From assembly GCF_001655005.1 (NCBI RefSeq), contig NZ_LXET01000064.1, forward strand, positions 20,773 through 84,772: a stretch of DNA of 64,000 nucleotides, written 5' to 3'. This DNA is from Hafnia paralvei ATCC 29927 (GTDB lineage: Bacteria; Pseudomonadota; Gammaproteobacteria; Enterobacterales; Enterobacteriaceae). The notes under the pieces are model-generated. The model made no database searches. It was not told the DNA's origin and saw nothing but the letters and a program-made list of their open reading frames with translations. How positions within the stretch are numbered: the stretch's first letter is position 1; every line of letters begins with the position of its first letter. Position numbers and translations under genes: made by a program. Shown piece by piece: positions 34,615 through 44,482 of this stretch.

Positions 34615-34803
34615 TTAATTTTTTTTATCGTTCCCACCATCGTGATGTTGGTGATCTCCATGCCCGTGGAAAAGATGCATTAGCGGGCAGACCAGCAATA
34701 ACAGATATGGCCAGTAACCTGCCACATGTGACCAGTGTTCGCGCAGGAGGGCAAAAGCCGCGATCGCGGCGACAGCAATAAGCGCATAGGTGGTACTTTT
34801 CAT
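34615..34803 (-). CDS. DUF2933 small membrane protein
   Basis: 62 residues: two hydrophobic segments (YALIAVAAIAAFALL and GYWPYLLLLVCPLMHLF) and a His-rich tail (HGHGDHQHHDGG). The cysteine-proline-Met-His pattern CPLMH is typical of DUF2933 proteins found next to copper/silver ATPases. It follows silP by 40 bases in the same direction and probably binds metal at the membrane. Confidence 0.8.
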   Translation of the reverse strand: MKSTTYALIAVAAIAAFALLREHWSHVAGYWPYLLLLVCPLMHLFHGHGDHQHHDGGNDKKN

Positions 34804-34843
34804 ACTGGACTCCTTCTGTTCGTAACAGACCCTTCACTCAGAG

Positions 34844-37291
34844 TTATTTCCCGAGCCTGACACTTTTCAGACGCAACGCATTCACAATGACGCTGACGGA
34901 GGAAAGAGCCATGGCCGCTGCCGCAATAACTGGCGACAGCAGTATTCCATACACAGGATAAAGCAGACCTGCAGCCACAGGCACGCCAAGTGCGTTGTAG
35001 ATAAATGCAAAAAACAGATTCTGTCGGATATTTTTCATGGTGATCTCTGACAGATGACGGGCCCTGTTCAGTATCATCAAGTCGCCTTTGAGAAGGGTGA
35101 CTCCGGCACTTTCAATTGCCACATCTGTACCCGTTCCCATGGCTATACCCACGTCAGCCGCTGCCAGCGCCGGGGCATCATTCACACCGTCTCCGGCCAT
35201 CGCAACCACATGGCCAGACGCTTTCAGTCGGGTTATCACTGCTTTTTTGCCATCCGGCAGAATTCCGGCTTCAACCTCATCTATTCCCAGTTTCCGTGCG
35301 ACTGCTTCAGCAGTAAGCTGGTTATCCCCGGTGAGCATAACAATGCGGATCCCCGCCTGACGCAAAGCTTTAAGCGCATCCGGCGTGGTTGCTTTCACGG
35401 GATCCGAGATAGCTATCAGGCCTGCAAGGTGCCCGTCTGTGGCCACATAGATAACGGTAGCGCCTTCCATCCGCAACGTATCCGCAACGGCCTTTTGATT
35501 ATCAATAACGATACTGTTTTCCTGCATAGCCAGTTCATTACCGATAACAACCCGTTGACCTTCGACATCGCCTGAGACACCTTTACCCGACGGCGCATCA
35601 AAATGAGTGACTGCGGGTATTGCGATCTCCTTTTCCTGTGCTGCTTTAACTACTGCCATACCCAGCGGATGTTGCGAGCCTTTTTCCACTGCGGCCGTTA
35701 CACGTAAAAGAGATGTTTCCCCACCCGGATTGAGACTGATAATCCCTGTCACCGTAGGCGAACCTTCCGTGAGCGTGCCTGTTTTGTCGACAACCAGCGT
35801 GTCCACTTTTTCAAGACGCTCAAGGGCTTCGGCATTCCTGATTAACACCCCGGCCTGGGCTCCTTTGCCTACCCCCACCATTATCGACATCGGTGTGGCC
35901 AGCCCCAGTGCGCAGGGGCAGGCAATAATCAGGACCGACACAGCCGCAATCAGACCGTGCGCCATCCTGGGCTCGGGGCCCCAGACAGACCAGATCACGA
36001 AAGCAACAACCGCGATAAGTATCACCAGAGGAACAAACCAGCCTGAAACGCTGTCAGCCATTCTCTGGATGGGGGCACGCGAACGCTGTGCATCAGCGAC
36101 CATCTGAACAATTCGTGAGAGCATCGTTTCATCACCGACTTTCTCTGCACGGATGATAAGACTACCTGTCTGATTAATCGTCCCCCCAATGACAGGGTCA
36201 CCCTTCGTTTTGGTAACCGGCATAGACTCCCCGGTCACCATCGATTCATCAACGGTTGTTTTGCCTTCGATCACGATACCGTCGACCGGAATACTCTCTC
36301 CAGGTCTGATGCGGAGCTTATCGCCAGGCAGGACATCTTCCGCATTAATATCCGTTTCATGACCGTCATGATCCAGCCGTCTGGCGGTTTTGGGGGCAAG
36401 GTTCAGAAGCGCAGTAATGGCGCCTGAGGTTTGTTCCCGTGCCCGCAGCTCAAGAACCTGTCCCAGCAGAACAAGCACCGTAATAACTGCTGCGGCTTCA
36501 AAATAAACGGCCACCAGGCCATCCATGTTTCTGAACGATGCAGGAAACCAGGAGGGGAAGACGGTTGCAATGACGCTGTAAACCCAGGCTACGCCGGTCC
36601 CCATTGCAACAAGGGTAAACATATTCAGGGAGCGGTTACGTAACGACATTCCGGCCCGGGCGAAGAATGGCCAGCCACACCACAACACGACAGGGGAGGC
36701 CAGAAGCAGCTGCAGCCATGTGTTGTACTGTGGCGGTACTATATTCCTCAAGTCGGGAAACAGATGAGATCCCATTTCGAGTACCAGAACCGGAAACGCC
36801 AGCAACAACCCCAGCCAGAAGCGTCTTGTCATGTCGTGAAGTTCATCACTCGGCCCCGTGGATGCCGTAGCTACGAGCGGCTCCAGTGCCATTCCACAGA
36901 CAGGACAGCTTCCGGGACCACTGCGGCGTATCTCCGGGTGCATCGGACATGTCCACACACCTTCAGAATTCTCTTTTTCCGCCTGGTGGTGAGGCTGTTT
37001 TATCTGATCAGGGCTGACTTCGTGATGATCGTGGTGATGGTGATGGGAATGTTCACTGGCATCTTCGGTAAGATAACGATCGGGATGGGCTTTAAATTTA
37101 CTCTCACAGCTGGCGGAGCAGAAATAAAGTTGATGGTCCTGGTATCGAATGCTGCTGTGCGCCCTGTCGGGCAGGATGGCCATCCCGCACACGGGATCTC
37201 TCACCTTATGCAATACGTGGCCCTCGTCCGGGGATAATGTCTGCTCAGAAGCAGTCTGGTTGTTGTGTTGCACTGCATTGTCATTTTTCAC
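34844..37291 (-). CDS. silP: SilP copper/silver P-type ATPase
   Basis: 815 residues. N-terminal part: YHS-type metal domain (VRDPVCGMAI, YFCSASCESKF), a His cluster, and a heavy-metal domain (TCPMHPEIRRSGPGSCPVCGM). No classical CxxC MBD is seen. Then the P1B ATPase core: TGES phosphatase loop, ACPCALGLATP in the transport helix, DKTGTLT phosphorylation site, and GDGVNDAPALAAADVGIAMG. It exports Cu(I)/Ag(I) from the cytoplasm to the periplasm, for SilCBA to remove. It reads in the same direction as silCFBA and silG. Confidence 0.95.
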   Translation of the reverse strand: MKNDNAVQHNNQTASEQTLSPDEGHVLHKVRDPVCGMAILPDRAHSSIRYQDHQLYFCSASCESKFKAHPDRYLTEDASEHSHHHHHDHHEVSPDQIKQPHHQAEKENSEGVWTCPMHPEIRRSGPGSCPVCGMALEPLVATASTGPSDELHDMTRRFWLGLLLAFPVLVLEMGSHLFPDLRNIVPPQYNTWLQLLLASPVVLWCGWPFFARAGMSLRNRSLNMFTLVAMGTGVAWVYSVIATVFPSWFPASFRNMDGLVAVYFEAAAVITVLVLLGQVLELRAREQTSGAITALLNLAPKTARRLDHDGHETDINAEDVLPGDKLRIRPGESIPVDGIVIEGKTTVDESMVTGESMPVTKTKGDPVIGGTINQTGSLIIRAEKVGDETMLSRIVQMVADAQRSRAPIQRMADSVSGWFVPLVILIAVVAFVIWSVWGPEPRMAHGLIAAVSVLIIACPCALGLATPMSIMVGVGKGAQAGVLIRNAEALERLEKVDTLVVDKTGTLTEGSPTVTGIISLNPGGETSLLRVTAAVEKGSQHPLGMAVVKAAQEKEIAIPAVTHFDAPSGKGVSGDVEGQRVVIGNELAMQENSIVIDNQKAVADTLRMEGATVIYVATDGHLAGLIAISDPVKATTPDALKALRQAGIRIVMLTGDNQLTAEAVARKLGIDEVEAGILPDGKKAVITRLKASGHVVAMAGDGVNDAPALAAADVGIAMGTGTDVAIESAGVTLLKGDLMILNRARHLSEITMKNIRQNLFFAFIYNALGVPVAAGLLYPVYGILLSPVIAAAAMALSSVSVIVNALRLKSVRLGK

Positions 37292-37324
37292 AGTAACTCT
37301 CCTTATGCATACCGAAGCATCTTC

Positions 37325-37360
37325 TGTCTTCAGGGTATGTCATGTCTTCAGGGTATGTCA
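37325..37360 (+). repeat. 18-bp perfect tandem duplication between silG and silP
   Basis: TGTCTTCAGGGTATGTCA occurs twice in a row (37325-37342, 37343-37360), in the 144-base gap before silP. It looks like a replication-slippage duplication. It may alter spacing in the silP leader. Confidence 0.85.
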
Positions 37361-37435
37361 TGGATGCGATTACCACGAATATCGCCGGCACAGGAGTGCC
37401 TGCTACCGGCGTCCCGTTATCAGCCGTTCCGCTGA

Positions 37436-37876
37436 CTATTCGATTCGCTGGAAGACTTTTTTACTTCCATCCGGTGAGAATGCGATAACATCGTAAGCCT
37501 CTTTTCGGGCTCCCATCTCCATTCCAGGACTTCCTGCTGGCATACCGGGGGTGGCGAGACCGTATATACCCGAACCAGACTGCATTGCCTTATGTATCGT
37601 TGTCGCAGGCACATGGCCTTCAATGATCAAATTACCGGCAACCGCGGTATGACAACTTCGTAGTCCTGCAGGAATAGCATGCTTTTCTTTCAGGGCTGAC
37701 AGCGCCTGATCATTCATGACGTGAGTTCGTACTTCAAACCCGTCTTTTTCCATCGCTTTGCCCCACAGGGAACAACAGCCACAGTTTTCAGATTTGTACA
37801 TATCAATCACTTTTTCACTCGCCATCGCGGGTAGTGAAAGGCCGAGAGCCAGCGCCATTAGAACCACTTTTTTCAT
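37436..37876 (-). CDS. silG: DUF411 periplasmic metal-binding protein SilG/CopG
   Basis: 146 residues from ATG 37876 (GAGG 5 bases before; the GTG two codons earlier is too close). Signal peptide cut near PAMASEK. The mature protein has the DUF411 pattern: YKSENCGCCSLWGKAM with a CGCC pair, RSCHTAVAGNLIIEGHVPA, and Met/Gly-rich GLATPGMPAGSPGMEMG. CopG-type proteins bind copper and may help its oxidation or transfer. It lies between silA and silP. Confidence 0.85.
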   Translation of the reverse strand: MKKVVLMALALGLSLPAMASEKVIDMYKSENCGCCSLWGKAMEKDGFEVRTHVMNDQALSALKEKHAIPAGLRSCHTAVAGNLIIEGHVPATTIHKAMQSGSGIYGLATPGMPAGSPGMEMGARKEAYDVIAFSPDGSKKVFQRIE

Positions 37877-37925
37877 ACTCACCTCTGTATATTATCGATA
37901 TAAACCCTGACGTCAGGGTGAATCA

Positions 37926-37954
37926 GTAAAGAAGGACACCCACAGGGGGTGCCC
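37926..37954 (-). terminator. Terminator or attenuator between silG and silA
   Basis: On the minus strand GGGCACCC / GGGTGTCC forms an 8-bp stem (one G-T pair) with a 5-base loop followed by TTCTTT. It lies just after the silA stop and could limit readthrough from silCFBA into silG and silP. Confidence 0.6.
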
Positions 37955-37962
37955 TTTCAGGT

Positions 37963-40900
37963 TCAGGACACGCTTTTTTTATGTCTGCGCAGCCAGATTA
38001 ATTTGTAGGCGGCAGGAATAATGAACAGGGACAGCAGCGGAGCCGTGATCATCCCACCAATCATGGGTGCCGCGATACGGCTCATGACTTCTGAACCTGC
38101 ACCGGTTCCCCAGAGTATTGGCAGCAGACCCGCAATGATCACCGCCACGGTCATGGCTTTCGGCCGGACACGCAGTACGGCACCATGATAGAGGGCTTCA
38201 TCAAGGCCTTCCGGTGTGAACGTCTCTTTACGGGACAATTCCGGGTGCGCTTCAATGGCATGACGCAGATACATCAGCATGACCACGCCAAACTCTGCTG
38301 CCACCCCGGCCAGGGCGATAAACCCGGTTCCGGTCGCCACTGACATATGGAAGCCCTGCCAGTACAGGAACCATATCCCGCCAACCAGGGCAAACGGCAG
38401 GCTCATCAGGATCAACAGGGCTTCATCAACCCTGCGGAATGCCAGATATAACAGGATGAAGATGATCATCACCGTCATCGGTACCATCAGTTTTAATTTC
38501 TTATTGGCGTGCTCGAGTAATTCAAACTGTCCTGAGAATGCCACACTGGTCCCCGGTCTCAGTTTCACTTTCTCACTGATGGCCGTCTTAATATCGTTCA
38601 CCACCGACACCATGTCCCTGCCGCGGGCATCAACATAAATCCAGCTGGCTGGCCGGGCATTTTCGGTTTTCAGCATGGTTGGTCCGGAAACGACCTTAAT
38701 ATCGGCAACATCGCCCAGCGTAATTTGCTGCTTCATTGGGGTCAGGATTGGCATCTCTCTCAACGCCTGCGGACTGTTACGGTAATCCTGCGGATAGCGA
38801 ATGTTAATAGGGTACCGGGCCACGCCTTCAACCGTCTCACCCACCATAGCCCCACCGATTGCTGAAGAGACGAACAGCTGGACGTCGCCCACAGTCATCC
38901 CGTACCGGGAAGCTTTTTCCCGGTTAATGTCCACATCAATATAACGTCCACCTTCCAGTCGTTCAGCCAGTGCGGAAACCACACCAGGTACGGTTTTAGC
39001 GACTGCTTCGATACTCTGTGCTGTTACATCGATATCCGACAGAACAGTACCCGATACCTTAATACCTATCGGACTTTTAATGCCGGTTGAGAGCATATCA
39101 ATACGGTTACGGATAGGCGGTACCCAGAGGTTGGCCAGACCCGGTAAACGGACGGTCCTGTCGAGTTCTTCAATAATCTTGTCAATCGTCATGCCTGGAC
39201 GCCACTGATCCTCAGGTTTCAGTTGGATGGTGGTTTCCATCATTTCGAGCGGAGCAGAATCCGTGGCGGTCTCAGCCTTACCGGTCTTGCCAAAAACTGA
39301 GGCCACTTCAGGCACCGTTTTGATTAGTTTGTCCGTGGTCTGTAAGAGCGCAGCAGCTTCTCCAGGAGACACGCCAGGTAACGTTGACGGCATATACAAC
39401 AGGTCACCTTCGTTAATCTTCGGTAAAAACTCGCCGCCCACCTGACTCAGTGGCCAGATAACAGTGAAAATGGATAAAGCCGCAACCAGCAGGGTTGTTT
39501 TTGGCCAGTGTAGTACCCTGAGCAGTAACGGGTGATACGCTTTAATCAGCAACCGGTTCAGTGGGTTACTGGTCTCAGCAGGAATTTTCCCGCGGATCCA
39601 GAACCCCATCAGAATAGGGATAACAATGATTGCCAGTATGGCTGCACCCGCCATGGAATACGTTTTTGTAAAGGCCAGCGGACCAAACAGACGCCCTTCC
39701 TGCCCTTCCAGGGTAAAAATAGGAATGAACGATAATGTGATAATCAGCAGGCTGATAAACAGCGCTGGACCCACTTCAACGGAGGCGTCAGTGATAACCT
39801 TCCAGCGGGTGGCATTATCAATCTGTTCCCCGGGATGCTGATGGTCCCACTCCTCAAGCCGTTTATGCGCGTTTTCGATCATGACGATGGCGGCATCCAC
39901 CATCGCTCCGACGGCTATTGCAATCCCTCCCAGCGACATAATGTTGGCATTCAGCCCCTGGAAGTGCATAACAATGAAGGCGATACACAGGCCAAGTGGC
40001 AGAGAAATAATCGCCACCAGGGCAGAACGGACATGCCAGAGGAACAGTGCGCAAACGACAGCAACAACGATAAACTCTTCAAGAAGCTTGTAACTGAGGT
40101 TGTCAATCGCGCGATCGATTAACTGGCTGCGATCGTATGTCGTTACGATCTCCACTCCTTCAGGCAGGCTGGCCTTCAGCGTGTCCAGTTTATCCCTCAC
40201 CGCCGTGATGACTTCGCGTGCATTTTTGCCCGAACGCAGGATCACCACGCCGCCAGCGACTTCGCCCTGACCATTAAGCTCAGCGATACCACGCCGCATT
40301 TCCGGCCCCATTTGTACGCGGGCAACATCACGGAGGTAAACAGGTACTCCGTTTTCCCCCGTTTTCAGGACGATATTTTTAAAATCATCAATAGTCTGAA
40401 GATAACCGCTGGCCCGGACCATATACTCTGACTCAGCAATTTCAACAGATGAGCCACCGGCTTCCTGGTTAGATGAGCTAAGAGCTTGTTTTACTTCTGG
40501 CAGGCTGATGCCGTACTGCGTCAGTTTTACCGGGTCAAGCTGGATCTGATACTGCTTAACCACGCCGCCTACGGATGCAACTTCAGCGACATTAGGAATG
40601 GTTTTCAGTTCAAATTTCAGGAACCAGTCCTGCAGAGAACGAAGTTCTGACAGATCGTGTTTTCCGCTGTGATCGACCAGGGCATATTCAAATATCCAGC
40701 CCACCCCCGTGGCATCAGGGCCAATCTCAGAACTTACGCCGGCAGGCAGTTTTCCCTGAACCTGATTCAGGTATTCCAGGACTCGGGACCGGGCCCAGTA
40801 CAGATCAGTGCCATCTTCAAAAATGACATACACATACGAATCCCCGAACTGTGAAAAACCACGCACGGTTTTTGCGCCAGGCACGGATAGCATGGTGGTG

Positions 40901-41109
40901 GTAAGTGGATAGGTGACCTGGTTTTCTACAATCTGCGGGGCCTGGCCGGGATAGCTGGTTTTGATAATGACCTGTACATCTGACAGGTCAGGCAAGGCAT
41001 CGACCGGCGTGTTAATAATCGTCCATGTACCCCAGATGCTGAGAAACAAGGCCCCCATCATGACCAGGAAACGGTTGGCGACAGAGCGCCGGATAATCCA
41101 TTCAATCAT
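37963..41109 (-). CDS. silA: SilA silver/copper efflux RND transporter
   Basis: 1048 residues, the heavy-metal RND type: N-terminal helix IIRRSVANRFLVMMGALFLS, a periplasmic porter domain rich in Met, membrane helices with the family block GAMVDAAIVMIENAHKRLEEW, and a second half that repeats the topology. It is the proton-driven pump of the SilCBA tripartite system that carries Ag(I)/Cu(I) out of the periplasm. It starts 10 bases after silB. Confidence 0.96.
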   Translation of the reverse strand: MIEWIIRRSVANRFLVMMGALFLSIWGTWTIINTPVDALPDLSDVQVIIKTSYPGQAPQIVENQVTYPLTTTMLSVPGAKTVRGFSQFGDSYVYVIFEDGTDLYWARSRVLEYLNQVQGKLPAGVSSEIGPDATGVGWIFEYALVDHSGKHDLSELRSLQDWFLKFELKTIPNVAEVASVGGVVKQYQIQLDPVKLTQYGISLPEVKQALSSSNQEAGGSSVEIAESEYMVRASGYLQTIDDFKNIVLKTGENGVPVYLRDVARVQMGPEMRRGIAELNGQGEVAGGVVILRSGKNAREVITAVRDKLDTLKASLPEGVEIVTTYDRSQLIDRAIDNLSYKLLEEFIVVAVVCALFLWHVRSALVAIISLPLGLCIAFIVMHFQGLNANIMSLGGIAIAVGAMVDAAIVMIENAHKRLEEWDHQHPGEQIDNATRWKVITDASVEVGPALFISLLIITLSFIPIFTLEGQEGRLFGPLAFTKTYSMAGAAILAIIVIPILMGFWIRGKIPAETSNPLNRLLIKAYHPLLLRVLHWPKTTLLVAALSIFTVIWPLSQVGGEFLPKINEGDLLYMPSTLPGVSPGEAAALLQTTDKLIKTVPEVASVFGKTGKAETATDSAPLEMMETTIQLKPEDQWRPGMTIDKIIEELDRTVRLPGLANLWVPPIRNRIDMLSTGIKSPIGIKVSGTVLSDIDVTAQSIEAVAKTVPGVVSALAERLEGGRYIDVDINREKASRYGMTVGDVQLFVSSAIGGAMVGETVEGVARYPINIRYPQDYRNSPQALREMPILTPMKQQITLGDVADIKVVSGPTMLKTENARPASWIYVDARGRDMVSVVNDIKTAISEKVKLRPGTSVAFSGQFELLEHANKKLKLMVPMTVMIIFILLYLAFRRVDEALLILMSLPFALVGGIWFLYWQGFHMSVATGTGFIALAGVAAEFGVVMLMYLRHAIEAHPELSRKETFTPEGLDEALYHGAVLRVRPKAMTVAVIIAGLLPILWGTGAGSEVMSRIAAPMIGGMITAPLLSLFIIPAAYKLIWLRRHKKSVS

Positions 41110-41119
41110 CGTCGTCTCC

Positions 41120-42412
41120 TCAGTGCCCTGAATGCATATTTACAGGCTGGTCAGACACTGCTGGCATACTGCTTTCTGTTTTTTCAGGGTGGCGCATACG
41201 TTCCAGCGCGCCCGTAATATTGGCTTCGGAGTCAATGAGGAACAGGCCACTGACCACCACGATATCGCCTTCATTCAGGCCGGAACCGATGCCGGACTGT
41301 TGCTGTGATTCATGCAGAACGTGGATCTGTTTCGGCACAAACTTGCCTTCATCATCAACAGTAATCACACGCTGTTCTTTGCCAGTATCGATAACGGCCT
41401 GGCTTGGTATCAGCAGCATCTCCTGGCTCTTGGTATTCAGTTTCAGATAGGCATTCATGCCCGGTTTCAGGAGTTCATCTTTGTTAGTGACCTGCAGACG
41501 AACCTGCAGCGTGCGGGTTGTCTGGTCCACACTCGGCAGAATGTTCCATTTTTCGACATGAAACGTTTTATCCGGATATGCCGGGACCGAGATTTCAAAT
41601 TGCGACGTATCTTTCAGCAGATAGGCAATTGATTCAGGAACTGCGGCACTGATCCAGACCGGATCCATCCCCTGAATCTGCGCCACTACTTTATCTTTCG
41701 AAATATTCATTCCGGTACGCAGGTCAAACGCTGTAATAACACCGTCTATAGGAGCTTTAATGGTAAAACGGGTCTGGATGCTCCGGGTAGAACGCAGTCT
41801 CTGAATATCCTCTTCCGGCATACCTGCCAGGCGAAGCCGTTCCAGAACGCCTTTAATTTGCGTGGAAGTACCGCCGGTGCTGGATAACAAAAGGAATTCA
41901 CTCTGTGCTTCCACCCAGTCCGGAATGGTAATATCGATAAGTGGCGTACCCTTCTTCACATGATCGCCAGTCGTCATGGGGTAGACTTTTTCGACAAACC
42001 CGTCAGAACGCGCCTGCACAATAACAAACTGATACTCGTTATAGCTGACATTAGCCGGGATTGTCTGGGAATAATTCAACATACCACGCGTGACTTTTTG
42101 CGTTTTTAATCCCAGGTTCTGAACCTGAGTTGGATCAATACGGATCCCGCTACTGCTGCTCTCGCCGCTTTCATCAGCATATTTAGGCACCAGGTCCATA
42201 TCCATAAAGGGAGATTTTCCGGGTTTATCAAATTTGGTATCCGGTTTCATTGGGTCATACCAGAAAAGCACCTTTCGTTCCGGTGCCTTTTGTTCTGTTT
42301 TTTCTGTCTTTTGTGCTGAGTTTACATACTGCCAGGCAGTAACCGATATCAGCCCCCCTGCTATGAGGCTGCTGATAATTATTGCAGCATATTTTATCTT
42401 TAAAGAAGCCAT
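41120..42412 (-). CDS. silB: SilB membrane fusion protein
   Basis: 430 residues. One N-terminal membrane helix (AAIIISSLIAGGLISVTAW), a heavy-metal-binding segment (LFWYDPMKPDTKFDKPGKSP), then barrel-sandwich, alpha-hairpin and beta-barrel domains of the CusB family. It bridges SilA and SilC and passes metal from SilF to SilA. The end (PEKTESSMPAVSDQPVNMHSGH) is Met/His-rich. Confidence 0.95.
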   Translation of the reverse strand: MASLKIKYAAIIISSLIAGGLISVTAWQYVNSAQKTEKTEQKAPERKVLFWYDPMKPDTKFDKPGKSPFMDMDLVPKYADESGESSSSGIRIDPTQVQNLGLKTQKVTRGMLNYSQTIPANVSYNEYQFVIVQARSDGFVEKVYPMTTGDHVKKGTPLIDITIPDWVEAQSEFLLLSSTGGTSTQIKGVLERLRLAGMPEEDIQRLRSTRSIQTRFTIKAPIDGVITAFDLRTGMNISKDKVVAQIQGMDPVWISAAVPESIAYLLKDTSQFEISVPAYPDKTFHVEKWNILPSVDQTTRTLQVRLQVTNKDELLKPGMNAYLKLNTKSQEMLLIPSQAVIDTGKEQRVITVDDEGKFVPKQIHVLHESQQQSGIGSGLNEGDIVVVSGLFLIDSEANITGALERMRHPEKTESSMPAVSDQPVNMHSGH

Positions 42413-42525
42413 ACAATTTTCCGCTAAAAAATCAAAACACCTGGCATATGCGCCTGACGGTTAACTCACACATATACCTATGTGAATGTACAGGCGCACA
42501 GGATGTAATCGCTCCGGACAGCCAA

Positions 42526-42879
42526 TCAGGACTGCGTCACGTTAATGCTTTTAAGTAAAGAAATATTACCCTGCTGAATAAACGAGAAATCAACGTGGCT
42601 GCCAGTTTTCAGGGCATTAATAGCGTCGTCTGCATTAACAAAAGTGAAGCGCATGGTCATTGCAGGCCAGCCCACATCAGGGATAGCTTCGTGCGAAATG
42701 GTGATTTTTTTACTATTCATATCAATGGCTTTAACGACACCGGAGCCCCTGATAACCTGCTGTACCGAAGCGTCACTGGCAGCATTCATATCACCATGCT
42801 GATGTGTTTCAGCATGAAGACCGGCAGAAAATATGACAGAGAAGGCACCAAATAAAACGGCTTTAAATGAATTACGCAT
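42526..42879 (-). CDS. silF: SilF periplasmic silver/copper chaperone
   Basis: 117 residues: signal peptide cut near GLHAET, a His-rich linker, and the CusF OB-fold domain with the ligands in ISHEAIPDVGWPAMTMRF (His, Trp, two Met). It carries Ag(I)/Cu(I) to SilB. It lies between silC and silB, 28 bases after silC. Confidence 0.95.
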   Translation of the reverse strand: MRNSFKAVLFGAFSVIFSAGLHAETHQHGDMNAASDASVQQVIRGSGVVKAIDMNSKKITISHEAIPDVGWPAMTMRFTFVNADDAINALKTGSHVDFSFIQQGNISLLKSINVTQS

Positions 42880-42907
42880 TTTAAATTTCCTGATTAATTA
42901 AATAAAT

Positions 42908-44293
42908 TTACTCTACCCAACCGCCACCCAGTGCGGTAAACAGATTAATTTCGTTAACCTGCCGGGAATAGGTAAGATCGAGAATGGTTTGCTGCGTAGC
43001 GAAGAGAGAACGCTCTGCATCCAGCACTTCAATGTAACTGACAGCACCACTGGAATATAATCCTCTGGCACGCTGGAGAGTTATCTGAAGTGAATCAAGA
43101 TAACGCTGCTGTGACTCAAGTTGCTGGCTAAGGCTGTCGCGCAGCGCAAGCGTGTCGGAAACATCCTTAAAGGCTGACTGAATTTTTTGTTCGTAATTAA
43201 CCACCGACTGTTGCTGGCGAATTTCAGCCAGCTTCAGATTGGCTTTATTCCTGCCAGCATTAAATATAGGAATTTCAATTTTAGGGATAAAATTCCACAT
43301 TCCACTTCCTGACGTAAACAGGCTGGACAGCTCCGTACTGCTTGCGGAAAGACCACTGGTCAGGGTAATTGAGGGGAAAAAGGCCGCTCGCGCTGCGCCA
43401 ATATTGGCATCAGCCGCTTTCAGCTGATATTCCGCTTCCATAATATCCGGTCGCTGCAGCAAAATTTGTGAAGACAGATTTGGTGGCAATTTTACTGGGG
43501 CTATCTCCCCGCCTTTCATCCCTTTTTCTGACGGAAGTGCGCGGTACGTTCCCAGCACCAGTTGCAGGGCATTGTTTGCCTGAGCCAGATCGCCTTCTCG
43601 TTTGGCTATTTCGGCGCGGGTACTTTCGATTTGTCCTCGCGCCTGTTCAAGTGCCAGAACGTTCGTACTCCCGGTCACGAGCTGCTGCTCAACGAAAGCA
43701 TAGGACTGTTGATAATTTTTCAGCGTTTCCCGCGCAATACGAAGTTGTTCGTACGCCAGTTGCTGGCTGAAATAGCTTTGTGAAACGTTGGATACCAGAA
43801 GGATGTGTACGGCCCGACGGGCTTCTTCGCTGGCAAAGTAGTTCTGGCGATCAGCATCACTCATGTTCTTAAGTTTGCCGAAAAAATCGAGCTCATAACT
43901 GAACTCCAGACCTGCGTCGTACTCCTGTGTGGTCGGCTTGTCACCTTTCAGACCACCGCTGTATGTGATCCCGGATGAGGCATTCAGCTGGGGATAACGA
44001 TCTGCATCCGTGACGTTGAACTGGGCCCGGGCCTCTTCAACCTTCAGTGCAGCCATTCTCAAATCACGGTTATTAGTCAGGGCTTCAGTAATCAGCCGGG
44101 TGACCTGGGGATCGACAAAAAAGTTACGCCAGCCCGTATCCTGATAGCCATTCACCGCTGGCGTCAGGCTGTTACGGGACAGTGAAAACTGCTGGGGTAC
44201 CGGTGCTGCCGGACGCTGATATTCAGGCGCCAGAGAGACACAACCAGCCAGAATGAAGATTGTGCTGATGCTGAGTAGTTTTAATTTGAACAT
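42908..44293 (-). CDS. silC: SilC outer-membrane efflux channel
   Basis: 461 residues. Lipoprotein signal (STIFILAGC) and two OEP/TolC-type repeats with long amphipathic helices (SQQLAYEQLRIARETLKNYQ). It is the outer-membrane duct of SilCBA. First gene of the silCFBA operon, expressed from the divergent promoter with the SilR box at 44396. Confidence 0.95.
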   Translation of the reverse strand: MFKLKLLSISTIFILAGCVSLAPEYQRPAAPVPQQFSLSRNSLTPAVNGYQDTGWRNFFVDPQVTRLITEALTNNRDLRMAALKVEEARAQFNVTDADRYPQLNASSGITYSGGLKGDKPTTQEYDAGLEFSYELDFFGKLKNMSDADRQNYFASEEARRAVHILLVSNVSQSYFSQQLAYEQLRIARETLKNYQQSYAFVEQQLVTGSTNVLALEQARGQIESTRAEIAKREGDLAQANNALQLVLGTYRALPSEKGMKGGEIAPVKLPPNLSSQILLQRPDIMEAEYQLKAADANIGAARAAFFPSITLTSGLSASSTELSSLFTSGSGMWNFIPKIEIPIFNAGRNKANLKLAEIRQQQSVVNYEQKIQSAFKDVSDTLALRDSLSQQLESQQRYLDSLQITLQRARGLYSSGAVSYIEVLDAERSLFATQQTILDLTYSRQVNEINLFTALGGGWVE

Positions 44294-44395
44294 ATTGCTT
44301 CTCGTCCAGGCAGACCTGGTAAATGGTTCAAATGAAGTTCAGAGTATTACCAGGGTTACTTTACAGAATGCACTCTGTTTGTCGGGTGACAGAAT

Positions 44396-44413
44396 AATGA
44401 CAATGTTGTCATT
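44396..44413. promoter_or_regulatory. SilR box between silC and silR
   Basis: AATGACAATGTTGTCATT, a perfect inverted repeat with a 2-base centre, matching the CusR box (AATGACAA-N2-TTGTCATT). It sits between the divergent silC and silR genes and should control both. Confidence 0.85.
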
Positions 44414-44482
44414 TTTACGGTAATTCGTTGATTACGATCGTGGGCGCAATAGAATGACATTAGCAGCCAGACGGGGAGCAAG

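Noticed and set aside
36431..37237. Plus-strand frames inside silP
   Set aside because: They are the complement of the P-type ATPase gene and show no independent support.
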